Assembly (NCBI GenBank): GCA_022447225.1
Contig: JAKVAZ010000013.1
Span: 141,519-205,518, forward strand
Origin: Fuerstiella sp.
GTDB lineage: Bacteria > Planctomycetota > Planctomycetia > Planctomycetales > Planctomycetaceae
Direction: 5' to 3'
Length of the DNA stretch: 64,000 nt
Part shown: positions 45,669-55,022 of the stretch, one piece after another
Layout of the letters: the number at the start of each line of letters is the position of its first letter
How positions within the stretch are numbered: position 1 is the stretch's first letter
Program-made: the position numbers and the translations under genes
Notes under the pieces: model-generated
What the model saw: only the letters and a program-made list of their open reading frames with translations
What the model was told of the DNA's origin: nothing
Databases searched by the model: none

Positions 45669-46436
45669 GTGCCCCGAAAAATTGATATCTGTTTATTGCC
45701 GGACCACTGTCCGGCTGCCCGGTTGCAGGGTGGAATCGCTGTGATGGTGGATGTGCTGCGTGCATCAACAACCATCCTGACGGCGCTCTATCACGGTGCA
45801 CGCGGGGTCATTCCCTGTTTGTCGGTCGCCGATGCCCGGACTCTTCAGGTGTCGGATCCGACACGACTGCTTGGTGGCGAACGTGGTGGTGTGAAGATTG
45901 ATGATTTTGATTTAAGCAATTCGCCCGCAGAATACGATCGTGTTACGGTTCAGGACCGTACAATTGTGTTCACCACGACGAACGGAACGCGGGCATTGCT
46001 GAGTTGCGCCGCTGCGGAACAGGTTGTGATTGGAGCGTTTGTAAATGTGGAGCGGCTGGCAACTTACCTCGCCGACCGGCCTGAGCCGTTGTCGATTGTT
46101 TGTGCCGGGACCGACGGCGAAGTTACCGGGGAAGACGTGCTGTTTGCCGGCTGTCTGATTGATCGGGTCCTGGCATTCAGCCAGGATCATTCCGGAATCG
46201 AGCTGACAGATACCTCTGAAATGGCGTATGCCTGGTGGAAAACCGAATCCATGACACGTCCGCTGACAGAGCGGCTCAGGTCCACGCGCGGCGGCAGAAA
46301 CCTGGTCAAGCTCTCATTCGAAAGTGACGTCGACATCGCTGCCGATCGGAATCGCTATCCGATACTGGCCGGATTCGACCCGCAGAGCCGACTGATCGTG
46401 CCTGTGGAGTCCGCTGAAATCTCGAACCATATCTGA
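45669..46436 (+). CDS. comB: 2-phosphosulfolactate phosphatase family protein
   Basis: ComB removes phosphate from 2-phosphosulfolactate in the coenzyme M route; in bacteria without that pathway the role is uncertain. About 255 residues from GTG 45669 (CAGGCAG upstream); TTG 45642 is the other option. Seen: GGIAVMVDVLRASTTILTAL, LLGGERGGVKIDDFDLSNSP, VFTTTNGTRALLSC, VCAGTDGEVTGEDVLFAGCL and FESDVDIAADRNRYPILAG. These are the main ComB motifs, with the acidic metal ligands present. It may share transcription with holA. No other coenzyme M gene is nearby. Confidence 0.88.
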   Translation: MPRKIDICLLPDHCPAARLQGGIAVMVDVLRASTTILTALYHGARGVIPCLSVADARTLQVSDPTRLLGGERGGVKIDDFDLSNSPAEYDRVTVQDRTIVFTTTNGTRALLSCAAAEQVVIGAFVNVERLATYLADRPEPLSIVCAGTDGEVTGEDVLFAGCLIDRVLAFSQDHSGIELTDTSEMAYAWWKTESMTRPLTERLRSTRGGRNLVKLSFESDVDIAADRNRYPILAGFDPQSRLIVPVESAEISNHI

Positions 46437-46770
46437 CGGCCATCCGTTATCTGATGCAGGGCAGCGTGTATCTGATCTATGGCCAACGCCCCGTTCTGCG
46501 CACATTCGGCGAAATCCCGGACTGTTCGACGGGTGGTTCGGACTGACATAGCGAGTTAGCGGCAATCGTGGATTCTCATGTTCTGTCACCCCTGCGGGTG
46601 AAACCAGCCACTGTTCGCTGGTACTCTGGTGCCGGGGCTCAAACAGGACCAGTTTCCGGACTTGTCGCCTCGACAGTCGGTTCAACAATTTCAGGAATGC
46701 AACATGATCCGTGTTGAGTTGTCCTGAACTGTCAGGAAAACCTGGACGGAGCTTTCAGAGGAGACATGCA
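46437..46770. other. Gene-less spacer before the PolB-like exonuclease
   Basis: The 334 bases contain only short antisense frames without motifs. The strong AGAGGAGA upstream of the GTG at 46771 lies at its right end. A separate promoter for the exonuclease is possible; none is obvious. Confidence 0.4.
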
Positions 46771-47631
46771 GTGAGTCAGGTTGACTATCTGGTTTTTGAT
46801 ATTGAAACAGTCGGTGACGGTGACCTGATCCGGCAAGTCCGATACCCGGACTGTGACCTGTCACCTGCAGAAGCCATTGCGAGATTCCAGACCGAGTTGC
46901 TTGAACAGACGGGGCGCGATGTGCTGCCTCCAACCTTCACGCTGCCGGTTTCCGTGGCCATTGGAAAAGTCACGTCTGATTTTCAGCTGGCCGATCTGAC
47001 AGTACTGGACCCGCCGAAATTTCGGCCGGAAGAGATTACCCGCCGATTCTGGCAGGGATGGATGCACTACAACCGACCGTGTTTTGTGACGTTCAACGGC
47101 CGCGGTTATGATCTGCCGGTCCTGGAGCTGGCGGCCTTTCGCTACGGGATCAGTCTGCCGGGATGGTTCAATGTGGAATCACGAACCTATGAACAGGCTC
47201 GTAACCGTTACAATATTCAGCGACATATTGACCTTTGCGATCTGTTTTCAAACTTCGGTGCCACGCGTATTCACGGGGGCCTGAATCTGATGGCGAACCT
47301 GATTGATAAGCCTGGTAAATCGGGTGTCGACGGTTCGCAGGTTCAGCAGATGTACCAGGACGGGCAGCTGGACGAAATCAACGACTACTGCCGCTGTGAT
47401 GTGCTGGACACTTATTTTGTGTTCTTACGCAGTCGGGTGTTACTTGGACGGCTGACACCCGACGAAGAACAGGAACTGGTCCACGTCACACGAATGATGC
47501 TCGAAGAACAGGCGGATGACCATCCGGCATACCGCCACTATCTGCAGCACTGGGACCAACGCGAACAGCACAGACTCTTCCGGAACACTCAGCAAACCGA
47601 AGCGGTGCAGATCGAAAAGGTGTCGCACTGA
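46771..47631 (+). CDS. PolB-like 3'-5' exonuclease family protein
   Basis: A predicted stand-alone 3'-5' exonuclease related to the proofreading domain of family B polymerases (the PF10108-type family). 286 residues from GTG 46771, which has AGAGGAGA six to seven bases upstream; the frame opens earlier at 46711. Seen: Exo [17 protein letters not shown], Exo [54 protein letters not shown] and Exo [23 protein letters not shown]. All DEDD residues are present. Its substrate and pathway are unknown; proximity to holA hints at DNA metabolism but the spacing of over 1 kb is not proof. Confidence 0.88.
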   Translation: MSQVDYLVFDIETVGDGDLIRQVRYPDCDLSPAEAIARFQTELLEQTGRDVLPPTFTLPVSVAIGKVTSDFQLADLTVLDPPKFRPEEITRRFWQGWMHYNRPCFVTFNGRGYDLPVLELAAFRYGISLPGWFNVESRTYEQARNRYNIQRHIDLCDLFSNFGATRIHGGLNLMANLIDKPGKSGVDGSQVQQMYQDGQLDEINDYCRCDVLDTYFVFLRSRVLLGRLTPDEEQELVHVTRMMLEEQADDHPAYRHYLQHWDQREQHRLFRNTQQTEAVQIEKVSH

Positions 47632-47695
47632 CTGTGTCGCAGAAGGAGAAAGCGTGTCTGCTGTTTTCCGGCCGGCTGACAGGTTTGTCCCGCGC

Positions 47696-50600
47696 TCAGT
47701 CTTCACTGTCTGAAAAATCAAACTCAACGGCCAGTCGATTAAAATTCACCGTGTATTTTTCGTCACCATCAAATCTCAGTGCATGATAAGACAGATTGGA
47801 CCCCACATCGCTGTCGGCATACAGCACATGACCTTCGGCCACATCGATGATTCTTGTGGCAATCGTGGTGCCCAGACTTCCAGGGGTTTGGCGACGTTTG
47901 CGACTGACCAGTATCAGCAGCGGGGCTGACGGAAGTGTCGGAGAGTTTTCTGCATCCGGAATACGCAGGTATTCACCTGCGGCGGTTCCGGTCCAGACGA
48001 TGGAACCGTCCCGTGTGTCCAGAGCGAAGATTGGTCCATTCACCGGTACGGCTGCATTTACGATCATGGTTTCTTCGTCGACTGTGGGTGCGTAGGTAAG
48101 CACCAGCAGACGCTGATGAGATTTTCTGAGATACAGCCGCTCGCAGTTCGCGATTTCCGGGACGGCATGGTCGGCAGTCAGAGTTCCGTCTGAGACCTGT
48201 CGGATCTGCAGCCGATTGTTATCGGTCAGGGTTGCGATCAGCCCTTCGGATACGTTGGAGAATACGCAGTTTGCAGGAAGTTTTGTCTGCCAGGCGACGT
48301 CGGGGCTGCTCGCAGTTCCGGAACTGAATTCATAAGAAGTCAGTGTTGCGTTCTCCGGCTGCACTGTGAACATCAGACAGCGGGTACCCTCAACCGCAAT
48401 CCGCCACGGATACTCACTGCCGGATTCAAGTTCGATGTGACGGACGGAGACGTCATACAGGGAATTGCCTTTGGTCCACCAGTCCGGTAAGGGGATGGAC
48501 TGCCGCAGTGCACCGTTACGCAGATTACGTACCTGAATCTGACTGACTGATTCGGAAATCACACACAGACGGTCAGCGTCTGCCGCCAGTCGACTGTCAT
48601 CCGGAAGATTGTCCTGAATCCACATCTGTTGTCCGGTCCATGGATTCAGGACAACGAGTCGCCGACCACGAAATAGTGGTAACCCGAATTCTGTCAACTG
48701 TCCGACTGGTGCATACGCATCGGGCTGACGATCGTAGACCGTTGTCCGCTGCCAGTTGCGAATGGATTTCTGATGATTGGTCGCAGCAGGCAACACCTGA
48801 TCCAGTTTGACACTCCACAGCATCTGTGGAGGATCGTCTGCCGCGTCAAGCATATACAGCCGGCCGTCATCTGTGAGGGCAATCAGTCTTCCGCAGGCAA
48901 CCACATATTCTTTTGCCAGGCCGCGATTATCGGAACGGATTTGAGTTCCGCTGCCTTCGTTCGGATTAAAGACCCAGCGGCGACGTCCTTGATCATCGAT
49001 CGCCAGAATCCCCGGCCGGCCGTGAATTCGTACAAACTCCCATCCCCGGTAAACACCCGGAGTCCCGTACACAGGGATCCGGTGTCGCGGAGCACCCTGA
49101 ATCACCTGCATCAGCGGCTGGTTTGCGTCGTGCGCATCACCGATGCTGACTCGTGGTGTCGTGCCCGGCGGCGGATCGGTACGATAGCGGAGACGATCAG
49201 CCAGCCGGCCAAGATTATCATTTCCAGGTCCCTGTCTGGCATCATCTGATGCTGTCCGGACGTTTTCGGAAATCACGTCTGTTTTGGTGATGTAGCCGGC
49301 CAGAGTTTCCCGGGCCCTGTCGAGATCCAGCAGACCGGCGCTGCGCGACACCATCAGTTGCGAAATGAACGCCTGCTGAGTTGCTGCCGGTAAACGGTTC
49401 ACGGTCGCTTCGTCCAGCGGCATCAGGCATTCTGTCAGTCCGGCCATCCAGCAGAAATACAGCGGATCCGGGGACACCTGATCGTCAGATCTTTCTGCAA
49501 CGATGCTCCGGACGGACGGTCGAAGCAAATCGACAGCACGCCGGTGTGAATCAGCATCCAGTTGGTTCAGTGCGGTCTGAATTGTGGCCGCAGCCTGATT
49601 TGCCTCCAGCAGTATCAATCGGCCTGTGCGCAACCGGCGCTGTGGCTCCGTCAGAACTGCCGGAATGATTTCTGAAACCTGTGTCACAAGCTCGTCGGCT
49701 GTCAGGTCGGGTTGTGTGGCGAGTCCCTGAACGATGAGTCGGCGCAATCGATTCCTGTGGACTTCTGCCATATGAACAGTGTTCCAGTATTCCGCAAACA
49801 CAGCTGCATCAAAAAGTGTCATACCCAGTGCTCCGCGAATCGCTTTTGCGATCTGAGCCGGTCTGAGGGCACTCGCCGAAATCATTTGTTTCAGCAGCGG
49901 AATCTGATGGTGATTTCGGCCGTAGTCCAGACGCAGTGATTCGAGCAACTGTTCTGTCAGCAGTTTTCTTGCGTGTGGATTGTCCGGTGACTTTTCCGTC
50001 AGTCCGGTCAGCTGTCCGATTGCAGCATCCGGATCACCGCTCAGCAGAGATTCCTCGATCATTGCCAGCTCATCATCGTTCCGGACATCGATCGGTTTCC
50101 AGCTGGTCACACTTGTTGCATTCTGAGCAATCAGTTGTCCAGGAACACTCAGCAGATTACCTGCAGAAGAATCGCAAATTCGCCGGTCCAGCAGACGCCG
50201 TCCGCTGAGGACATCGACGACCAGTAAATGTCCCTCCCGGGTGGGAAGATATATCAGACGATCGGTTGTTGCCGGCTGAGCAGAAATTCGGACATCGGTG
50301 AATTCCTGTTCCCAGACAGGATTACCGTCGCTATGTCGAACGGCAACCAGTCTTGCCGGCCCGGCGAGCACCAGCAGCGAATCGGTCAGAGCGGCCACAT
50401 ATCGCAAATTACCCCGCGGCCTGGACCAGATCTCTTTTCCGGTATGAAGATCCAGACACAAAATCTGACTGGAATCTCGCGGCATGATCAGCACGCGTGA
50501 CCCGGTACTGCGCACAAATGAATCATGTGGACGCAGCCGCATGTCGCGTCTCGCAGAGTCCAGGTCGCTCATGGCATTACCGAAAACCGGACCGTTTCCG

Positions 50601-52348
50601 CCGATTTCTTTTGGCCGGACACTGGATCGATATCGACAGACCCACTTAATTGACAAATCGTTCGCAGCCAGACCCAGGACCTGCTCATCACAGCCCTGAC
50701 AGACAATAATGCCGTCACTGAAGCAGGGTGTCAGCCCTGCGTAGCGGCGCAGAGGATGCTCCGGCAACTGATACTGCGGCACCGACAGCAGCTGGCGATC
50801 CAGAATTCTGAACTTCAGTTCGGCGTCCGCAGCAGAGGAGTCAGGCTGCAGACCAAGTTCCAGCAGGTGAATTCCGTGAGGATCTTCTGCAAGGATAAAA
50901 ATCCGGTTCTGCAGCAGCAGCGGGGTACCCAGAAAACAGGTGGCTGCAAAGGGGTTTCGCAGTCCGGAATCAGCAGGAGCCGACAAACCTCCGGCCTGGC
51001 CCCGGAGTCGTCCCGTCGACAGATCGTACACACGCAGAACATTAAAGTCCTGAACCTGCAGACTGACCGGAGCTCCTGCCAGAAATGAGAGTTGTCCCTG
51101 CGAAGTTTCTTCGACACTGAACAGAAGCTGTCCGTCACTGGCCAGTTGGCCTCGAACATGGTTTCGAGGGGCATCGCGTATGATCCGTTCGAAAGTCCGG
51201 AACCCGACAGAATGATCACCTTTCAGTGTCCACTGAAGTGCTGATAGCAGCTGCCGATTGTAACGTCCGGATTCCCACACGAATTCGCCGCTGAACCGGT
51301 TGACGGCCTGCAGGTTGCCAATTCCCTGGAAAATGACCAGATCGTTTGTCACCAGCGGAATTGCCGGAGAGACCGGAGTGTCGTCGGCTGTCAACAAAAT
51401 GTGCCGCTCCAGATCCTGCAGAAGACGGTTCACTGCCGGATCTGACCGGGAATGAAAAACGGCTTGTTGCCAGGCCTTCGTGATTCGGGCCGGCTGTTGG
51501 ACCTGCCTGTGTGACACCGAGGCTTGGGGCTGCAGCCAGGCGGATGAATGTTCTCGTTCGCGAACGGAGAATTCGGTTGCCAGCCAGTCGGAAATTCCAC
51601 CAGCTGACTCCGGCAGTCGAATCCGTTGTGATTGGAAGCGCAGCTGACTTCCGTAACCGACTTGCTCTGCCAGCCGTTGAATGGTCTGTTGAGACTCTCT
51701 GGGAAATCCTGCCCGCATCCAGAGAACAGCCGTCAGCAGTCGGCGCTCGGACGATTCACCTGCAGAACGTTTTTCAGCCTGCTGCAGCATCAGGACCGCG
51801 TTCAGAAAATCCCCGCGCGCGACTGCGTCCGTAACGAGATACATGACAGCCGCTGCTGAGGAGTCACAGTTTTCGTAACGCCGGACAAGCCTGATCAGTG
51901 AACGGCGATCACCGAGCTGAATTGCTTCCTGAAGCACACGACCGGCAGAACCATCGTATTGCCGCTGGTATTCTTCACGAAACGCGGCTGGCGCGGTCCG
52001 GTAGATGGTACGCAGCTGTATACGAGCACCGGCATTCGGCCGATGTTCTCCGGGGCTAAGCGTTTGTGTACCTGCAAAGCGAAGTTCGGGGGTCTGGTCT
52101 TCTCCCTGGTGAAGCTGCTGCCACGCAGTATCGAAGGATTGTGCGGCATCCAGCCAGCGTTTCTGAACAAGGGCCTCATTCAGCGATTGCAGCAGAACCT
52201 CCACCGGGACTTCCATCATCGCTGAGTCTGTGTCCGGCTGTGCAGTCGCCGGCAATGCCAGCAGAAGGCCAGCAATGATTGGATTAAGAGTCAGCACCAG
52301 CGATTGACCTGCGACTGGAACAAGGGGACCAACAGATCTGTTTTGCAC
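47696..52348 (-). CDS. Very large PQQ-type beta-propeller and TPR-like protein
   Basis: 1,550 residues, apparently starting at GTG 52348, with an export signal (LTLNPIIAGLLLALPATAQP). An N-terminal helical part (about 45-250; LLQSLNEALVQKRWLDAAQS) is followed by a first PQQ-like propeller (about 330-780; LVIFQGIGNLQAVNRFSGEF, ILCLDLHTGKEIWSRPRGNL), a helical centre (about 780-1080) and a second propeller (about 1120-1540; RLVVLNPWTGQQMWIQDNLP, IFALDTRDGSIVWTGTAAGE). The repeats carry the W-motif of PQQ-like blades but no recognised quinone ligands, so a scaffold like BamB is as likely as an enzyme. Proteins of this layout recur in planctomycetes. It stands alone. Confidence 0.82.
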   Translation of the reverse strand: MQNRSVGPLVPVAGQSLVLTLNPIIAGLLLALPATAQPDTDSAMMEVPVEVLLQSLNEALVQKRWLDAAQSFDTAWQQLHQGEDQTPELRFAGTQTLSPGEHRPNAGARIQLRTIYRTAPAAFREEYQRQYDGSAGRVLQEAIQLGDRRSLIRLVRRYENCDSSAAAVMYLVTDAVARGDFLNAVLMLQQAEKRSAGESSERRLLTAVLWMRAGFPRESQQTIQRLAEQVGYGSQLRFQSQRIRLPESAGGISDWLATEFSVREREHSSAWLQPQASVSHRQVQQPARITKAWQQAVFHSRSDPAVNRLLQDLERHILLTADDTPVSPAIPLVTNDLVIFQGIGNLQAVNRFSGEFVWESGRYNRQLLSALQWTLKGDHSVGFRTFERIIRDAPRNHVRGQLASDGQLLFSVEETSQGQLSFLAGAPVSLQVQDFNVLRVYDLSTGRLRGQAGGLSAPADSGLRNPFAATCFLGTPLLLQNRIFILAEDPHGIHLLELGLQPDSSAADAELKFRILDRQLLSVPQYQLPEHPLRRYAGLTPCFSDGIIVCQGCDEQVLGLAANDLSIKWVCRYRSSVRPKEIGGNGPVFGNAMSDLDSARRDMRLRPHDSFVRSTGSRVLIMPRDSSQILCLDLHTGKEIWSRPRGNLRYVAALTDSLLVLAGPARLVAVRHSDGNPVWEQEFTDVRISAQPATTDRLIYLPTREGHLLVVDVLSGRRLLDRRICDSSAGNLLSVPGQLIAQNATSVTSWKPIDVRNDDELAMIEESLLSGDPDAAIGQLTGLTEKSPDNPHARKLLTEQLLESLRLDYGRNHHQIPLLKQMISASALRPAQIAKAIRGALGMTLFDAAVFAEYWNTVHMAEVHRNRLRRLIVQGLATQPDLTADELVTQVSEIIPAVLTEPQRRLRTGRLILLEANQAAATIQTALNQLDADSHRRAVDLLRPSVRSIVAERSDDQVSPDPLYFCWMAGLTECLMPLDEATVNRLPAATQQAFISQLMVSRSAGLLDLDRARETLAGYITKTDVISENVRTASDDARQGPGNDNLGRLADRLRYRTDPPPGTTPRVSIGDAHDANQPLMQVIQGAPRHRIPVYGTPGVYRGWEFVRIHGRPGILAIDDQGRRRWVFNPNEGSGTQIRSDNRGLAKEYVVACGRLIALTDDGRLYMLDAADDPPQMLWSVKLDQVLPAATNHQKSIRNWQRTTVYDRQPDAYAPVGQLTEFGLPLFRGRRLVVLNPWTGQQMWIQDNLPDDSRLAADADRLCVISESVSQIQVRNLRNGALRQSIPLPDWWTKGNSLYDVSVRHIELESGSEYPWRIAVEGTRCLMFTVQPENATLTSYEFSSGTASSPDVAWQTKLPANCVFSNVSEGLIATLTDNNRLQIRQVSDGTLTADHAVPEIANCERLYLRKSHQRLLVLTYAPTVDEETMIVNAAVPVNGPIFALDTRDGSIVWTGTAAGEYLRIPDAENSPTLPSAPLLILVSRKRRQTPGSLGTTIATRIIDVAEGHVLYADSDVGSNLSYHALRFDGDEKYTVNFNRLAVEFDFSDSED

Positions 52349-52750
52349 GGAAGAACAGTCAACATTTGTGCGTCATCCGCACCGGTCGTGACAATCCCAC
52401 TCTGTGGAACATGCAACCTCAACCAACCATCTTCGCACAGTCCAGGCTGACTTTCCATGCGACTCTAAAAAGACGACCGGAAATCTCTGCGGCCGGATCC
52501 GGCAACCTGTGGTGATCGTAGGGATTGTAAGGCCGGATTCCGCCCACTGAAACGCGGCCGACTAAATCGGGTCAGCAGATTCCTGACGGAAGCTCCTTGA
52601 CCCGCAAAAACTGCAACCTAGTTTTCAGCGGAACGTTTGAGATCCTGCGGCCCGAAAAGTGCCCAGGCATGTGTTTCCGGATGGTATTGCTGCCGCAACA
52701 GTTGTCTGCGGAGCAGTTTTGTGATTCAGGTTTTTGAGCTGAGGGGTATC
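52349..52750. other. Gene-less stretch upstream of the giant propeller gene
   Basis: The 402 bases should contain the promoter of the minus-strand giant gene and perhaps of the plus-strand pilus genes. No gene motif or strong hairpin is seen. Confidence 0.4.
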
Positions 52751-52867
52751 GTGCTGCCTTACTGGATTCAACTGTCTGCATCCGATCTGATGTCGGGAAC
52801 AGCCTTCCTGGCAATATTGCTGATCGTTTTCAGCTTTCAGTTTCTGGTACCAACCGGACGAGCGTGA
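52751..52867 (+). CDS. Possible small membrane protein, 38 residues
   Basis: A short frame that starts at GTG 52751, with GAGGGG four to five bases upstream, encodes LPYWIQLSASDLMSGTAFLA followed by a hydrophobic ILLIVFSFQFLVP and a basic end. It has one predicted membrane helix and lies 102 bases before the prepilin peptidase gene. It is not a Flp pilin by sequence. The ribosome binding site is the only evidence that it is translated. Confidence 0.3.
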   Translation: MLPYWIQLSASDLMSGTAFLAILLIVFSFQFLVPTGRA

Positions 52868-52969
52868 ATCTCTGCTGCTGACACTGAAGGACTCTGTCAC
52901 TGATCCGGCTGCGTCTCAGGCGGACAACTCATAACAATTTCTGCAACTCCATACAGGTGATCAGAAACG

Positions 52970-53521
52970 ATGGACTGGAATGAACTGCTGACCAGCAACT
53001 GGCATGTCAAACTGATATCCGCCACCCTGATTTTGGCGGCCTGGATTGATGGCAAACAACTCAAAGTTCCTAACTGGATTACATTCCCGATGGTACTTTC
53101 AGGACTGGTTTACACCACCTGCATGGGTGGTTGGGGTGGTTTGGGCTCAGGACTGGCCGGCATGGCCACGGGCCTGGCGTGTCTGCTGCCACTGTATGCC
53201 GTTGGAGGTATGGGGGCCGGTGACGTCAAACTGATGGCCGGAATCGGAGCATGGCTTGGGTGGCAGATCACTCTGGAAGCATTCATTGTTTCCGTGATCG
53301 TTGGGGCCATCATGGCTGTGTTGATGGTTTTGTACTGCGGAACCTGGAAGAAACACTACGAAAATTTTCTGACGATTCTCTCTGAGTGGATCGTTATTCG
53401 AAATCCCTACGAACTTTCCCGCATTGCAGCAGAACGTAAGCCAACAATGGCTCTGCTGCCGTACGGAATTCCTATCTGCATCGGATCAATCGGCTACTTT
53501 CTGTATGCCGGCCTGATGTAA
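52970..53521 (+). CDS. Prepilin peptidase (A24 family, CpaA/TadV type)
   Basis: A membrane aspartic protease that cleaves type IV or Flp prepilin leaders. 183 residues with about six helices. The first catalytic aspartate is in AAWIDGKQLKVPNW (Asp27), the second in the GxGD motif GGMGAGDVKLMAG (Asp85). No N-terminal methyltransferase domain is present, as expected for the short CpaA/TadV class. It leads the plus-strand Tad-like row, 243 bases before cpaB. AGGTGATC precedes the ATG. All catalytic residues are present. Confidence 0.92.
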   Translation: MDWNELLTSNWHVKLISATLILAAWIDGKQLKVPNWITFPMVLSGLVYTTCMGGWGGLGSGLAGMATGLACLLPLYAVGGMGAGDVKLMAGIGAWLGWQITLEAFIVSVIVGAIMAVLMVLYCGTWKKHYENFLTILSEWIVIRNPYELSRIAAERKPTMALLPYGIPICIGSIGYFLYAGLM

Positions 53522-53764
53522 GACGTTGATGCGATGTGGAATCCGGCATGACAGTGCTGGCTTTCACTCATGGACAATTGCCGGATTTGTTTTCCTTCCA
53601 CCATTCTTTGAAGCGATGTTTTCGTCTTTGCCGATAAAGATGATGGTGGGACATGGTTTGATCGTACGGCCTCTGCCAGTACTGAGGAATTTTCCGAAGT
53701 CGAATGATTTCGGCAAATTCAGCAGAAACGCAGTGGGTCCGGCGTCAGGCCGGAGGTTTCACTG

Positions 53765-54853
53765 ATGAAAAGTCAGACGTTGATTTTGCTGATTGTGGCT
53801 GCCGGATGCGGTTTGGTTGCCATGTTAGGTATTCAGCGTGTGTTGAATAAAAAGGGGGAAGATGAGACGCCAAAGGTTCAGGTTCTTCAGGCGTCGGTTG
53901 ATATTTCACTTGGCCAGAAACTGACTGAGGCGAACACGCAGTTTGTGTCAGTGGATGTTTCTGCTGTTCCGCAGGGTGCGGTCACAGATCTTGAACAGAT
54001 CAGGGATCGAAGTGTCCTGATTCCGGTACAGGTCGGTGACTGGATCACGGTGAAGAAACTGTCCGAAGTGGGGGATACGGGCATCTCGGTCAAGATTCCT
54101 TCCGGGATGCAGGTTGCCACCATCCCGGTCGACCCGACAACAAGTCACAGCGGCATGCTGCAGCCTGGTCATCGGGTTGATCTGATGATTAATTATGAAC
54201 ACAAAAATGAAATCGGAGAACGAACGCAGAAAGTCAGACGAATTCTGCAGTATGTGGAAGTCTTCGCCGTGGATGACAAGGTTTATGGACTGAACGACGA
54301 CGCCCAGATCGGTAAAGCCAAAAACATTTCTTTACTGGTGACACCTGAGCAGTCCTTGTTTCTGGAACTGGCGAAAACACAGGGAAGGATGTCGACAGTG
54401 CTGCGAGGCAATGGTGACGATGAGCAGGTTGACTCAGAGGAACTGTCTGTCAGTGAACTGGATCAAAACGAACTACCGGAATTGAATGATCGTTCCGCTC
54501 GTGACTCCGGCCCGGTGTCGGAATTCGAAGTGGATCAGGCGTCATCAGATTCGCTGCTGGATGAACTGCAGAGCGAATTTGGAGACATTGAAACAGGACC
54601 GACTCTCGTGGCTGTGCCTGCTGTGGAAGAAACCTGGCAAATCGCAATCTGGGAAGGAACCAGCGTGCGGGTGGATGTTGTCAATCTCCACTCGGACACA
54701 CCGATTCCGGTGAATGGAAATCTAACAGCACCTGTGGTTCCTGTTCAGGGTGACTTTGGTGTAACAGTGCCGCCGGATGCACACTCGGCCGGTGGGCAGC
54801 AAGGGCTGAAAGATGATACCGCGTCTGATCTCTGGAGCCTTTTCGGAGATTGA
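53765..54853 (+). CDS. cpaB: Flp pilus assembly protein CpaB/RcpC
   Basis: A periplasmic Flp/Tad pilus component with an N-terminal membrane segment (LILLIVAAGCGLVAMLGIQR) and a SAF domain (about 36-105: VQVLQASVDISLGQKL, TDLEQIRDRSVLIPVQ), followed by the RcpC beta domain (PSGMQVATIPVDPTTSHSGM; GHRVDLMINY; VTPEQSLFLELAKTQGRMS). 362 residues; the C-terminal acidic tail (about 220-362) is longer than usual and looks disordered. GGAGG lies about eight bases before the ATG. It modulates the secretin next door, whose gene begins 169 bases downstream. Confidence 0.9.
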   Translation: MKSQTLILLIVAAGCGLVAMLGIQRVLNKKGEDETPKVQVLQASVDISLGQKLTEANTQFVSVDVSAVPQGAVTDLEQIRDRSVLIPVQVGDWITVKKLSEVGDTGISVKIPSGMQVATIPVDPTTSHSGMLQPGHRVDLMINYEHKNEIGERTQKVRRILQYVEVFAVDDKVYGLNDDAQIGKAKNISLLVTPEQSLFLELAKTQGRMSTVLRGNGDDEQVDSEELSVSELDQNELPELNDRSARDSGPVSEFEVDQASSDSLLDELQSEFGDIETGPTLVAVPAVEETWQIAIWEGTSVRVDVVNLHSDTPIPVNGNLTAPVVPVQGDFGVTVPPDAHSAGGQQGLKDDTASDLWSLFGD

Positions 54854-54972
54854 CTCAGAAATTCAGACGAACTGACAAGTCCGACCGGCAGCATGGAAAG
54901 ATCAGCCACGGTTTTCAGTTCACGACATGTATACTTTCGATTCGCGCGGAGCGCGTTATGAGTTGGGGATGT

Positions 54973-54996
54973 GGTTCCGGTCGATCGGCCGGAACC
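54973..54996. promoter_or_regulatory. 24-base near-perfect palindrome before the secretin gene
   Basis: Two 12-base arms (GGTTCCGGTCGA and TCGGCCGGAACC) are reverse complements with one mismatch and no loop, 26 bases before the secretin start. It could be an operator or a leader hairpin between cpaB and the secretin gene. A terminator is unlikely because no T-run follows. Confidence 0.4.
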
Positions 54997-55022
54997 GCGC
55001 TTCCACACTCAGGAGAGCACGG

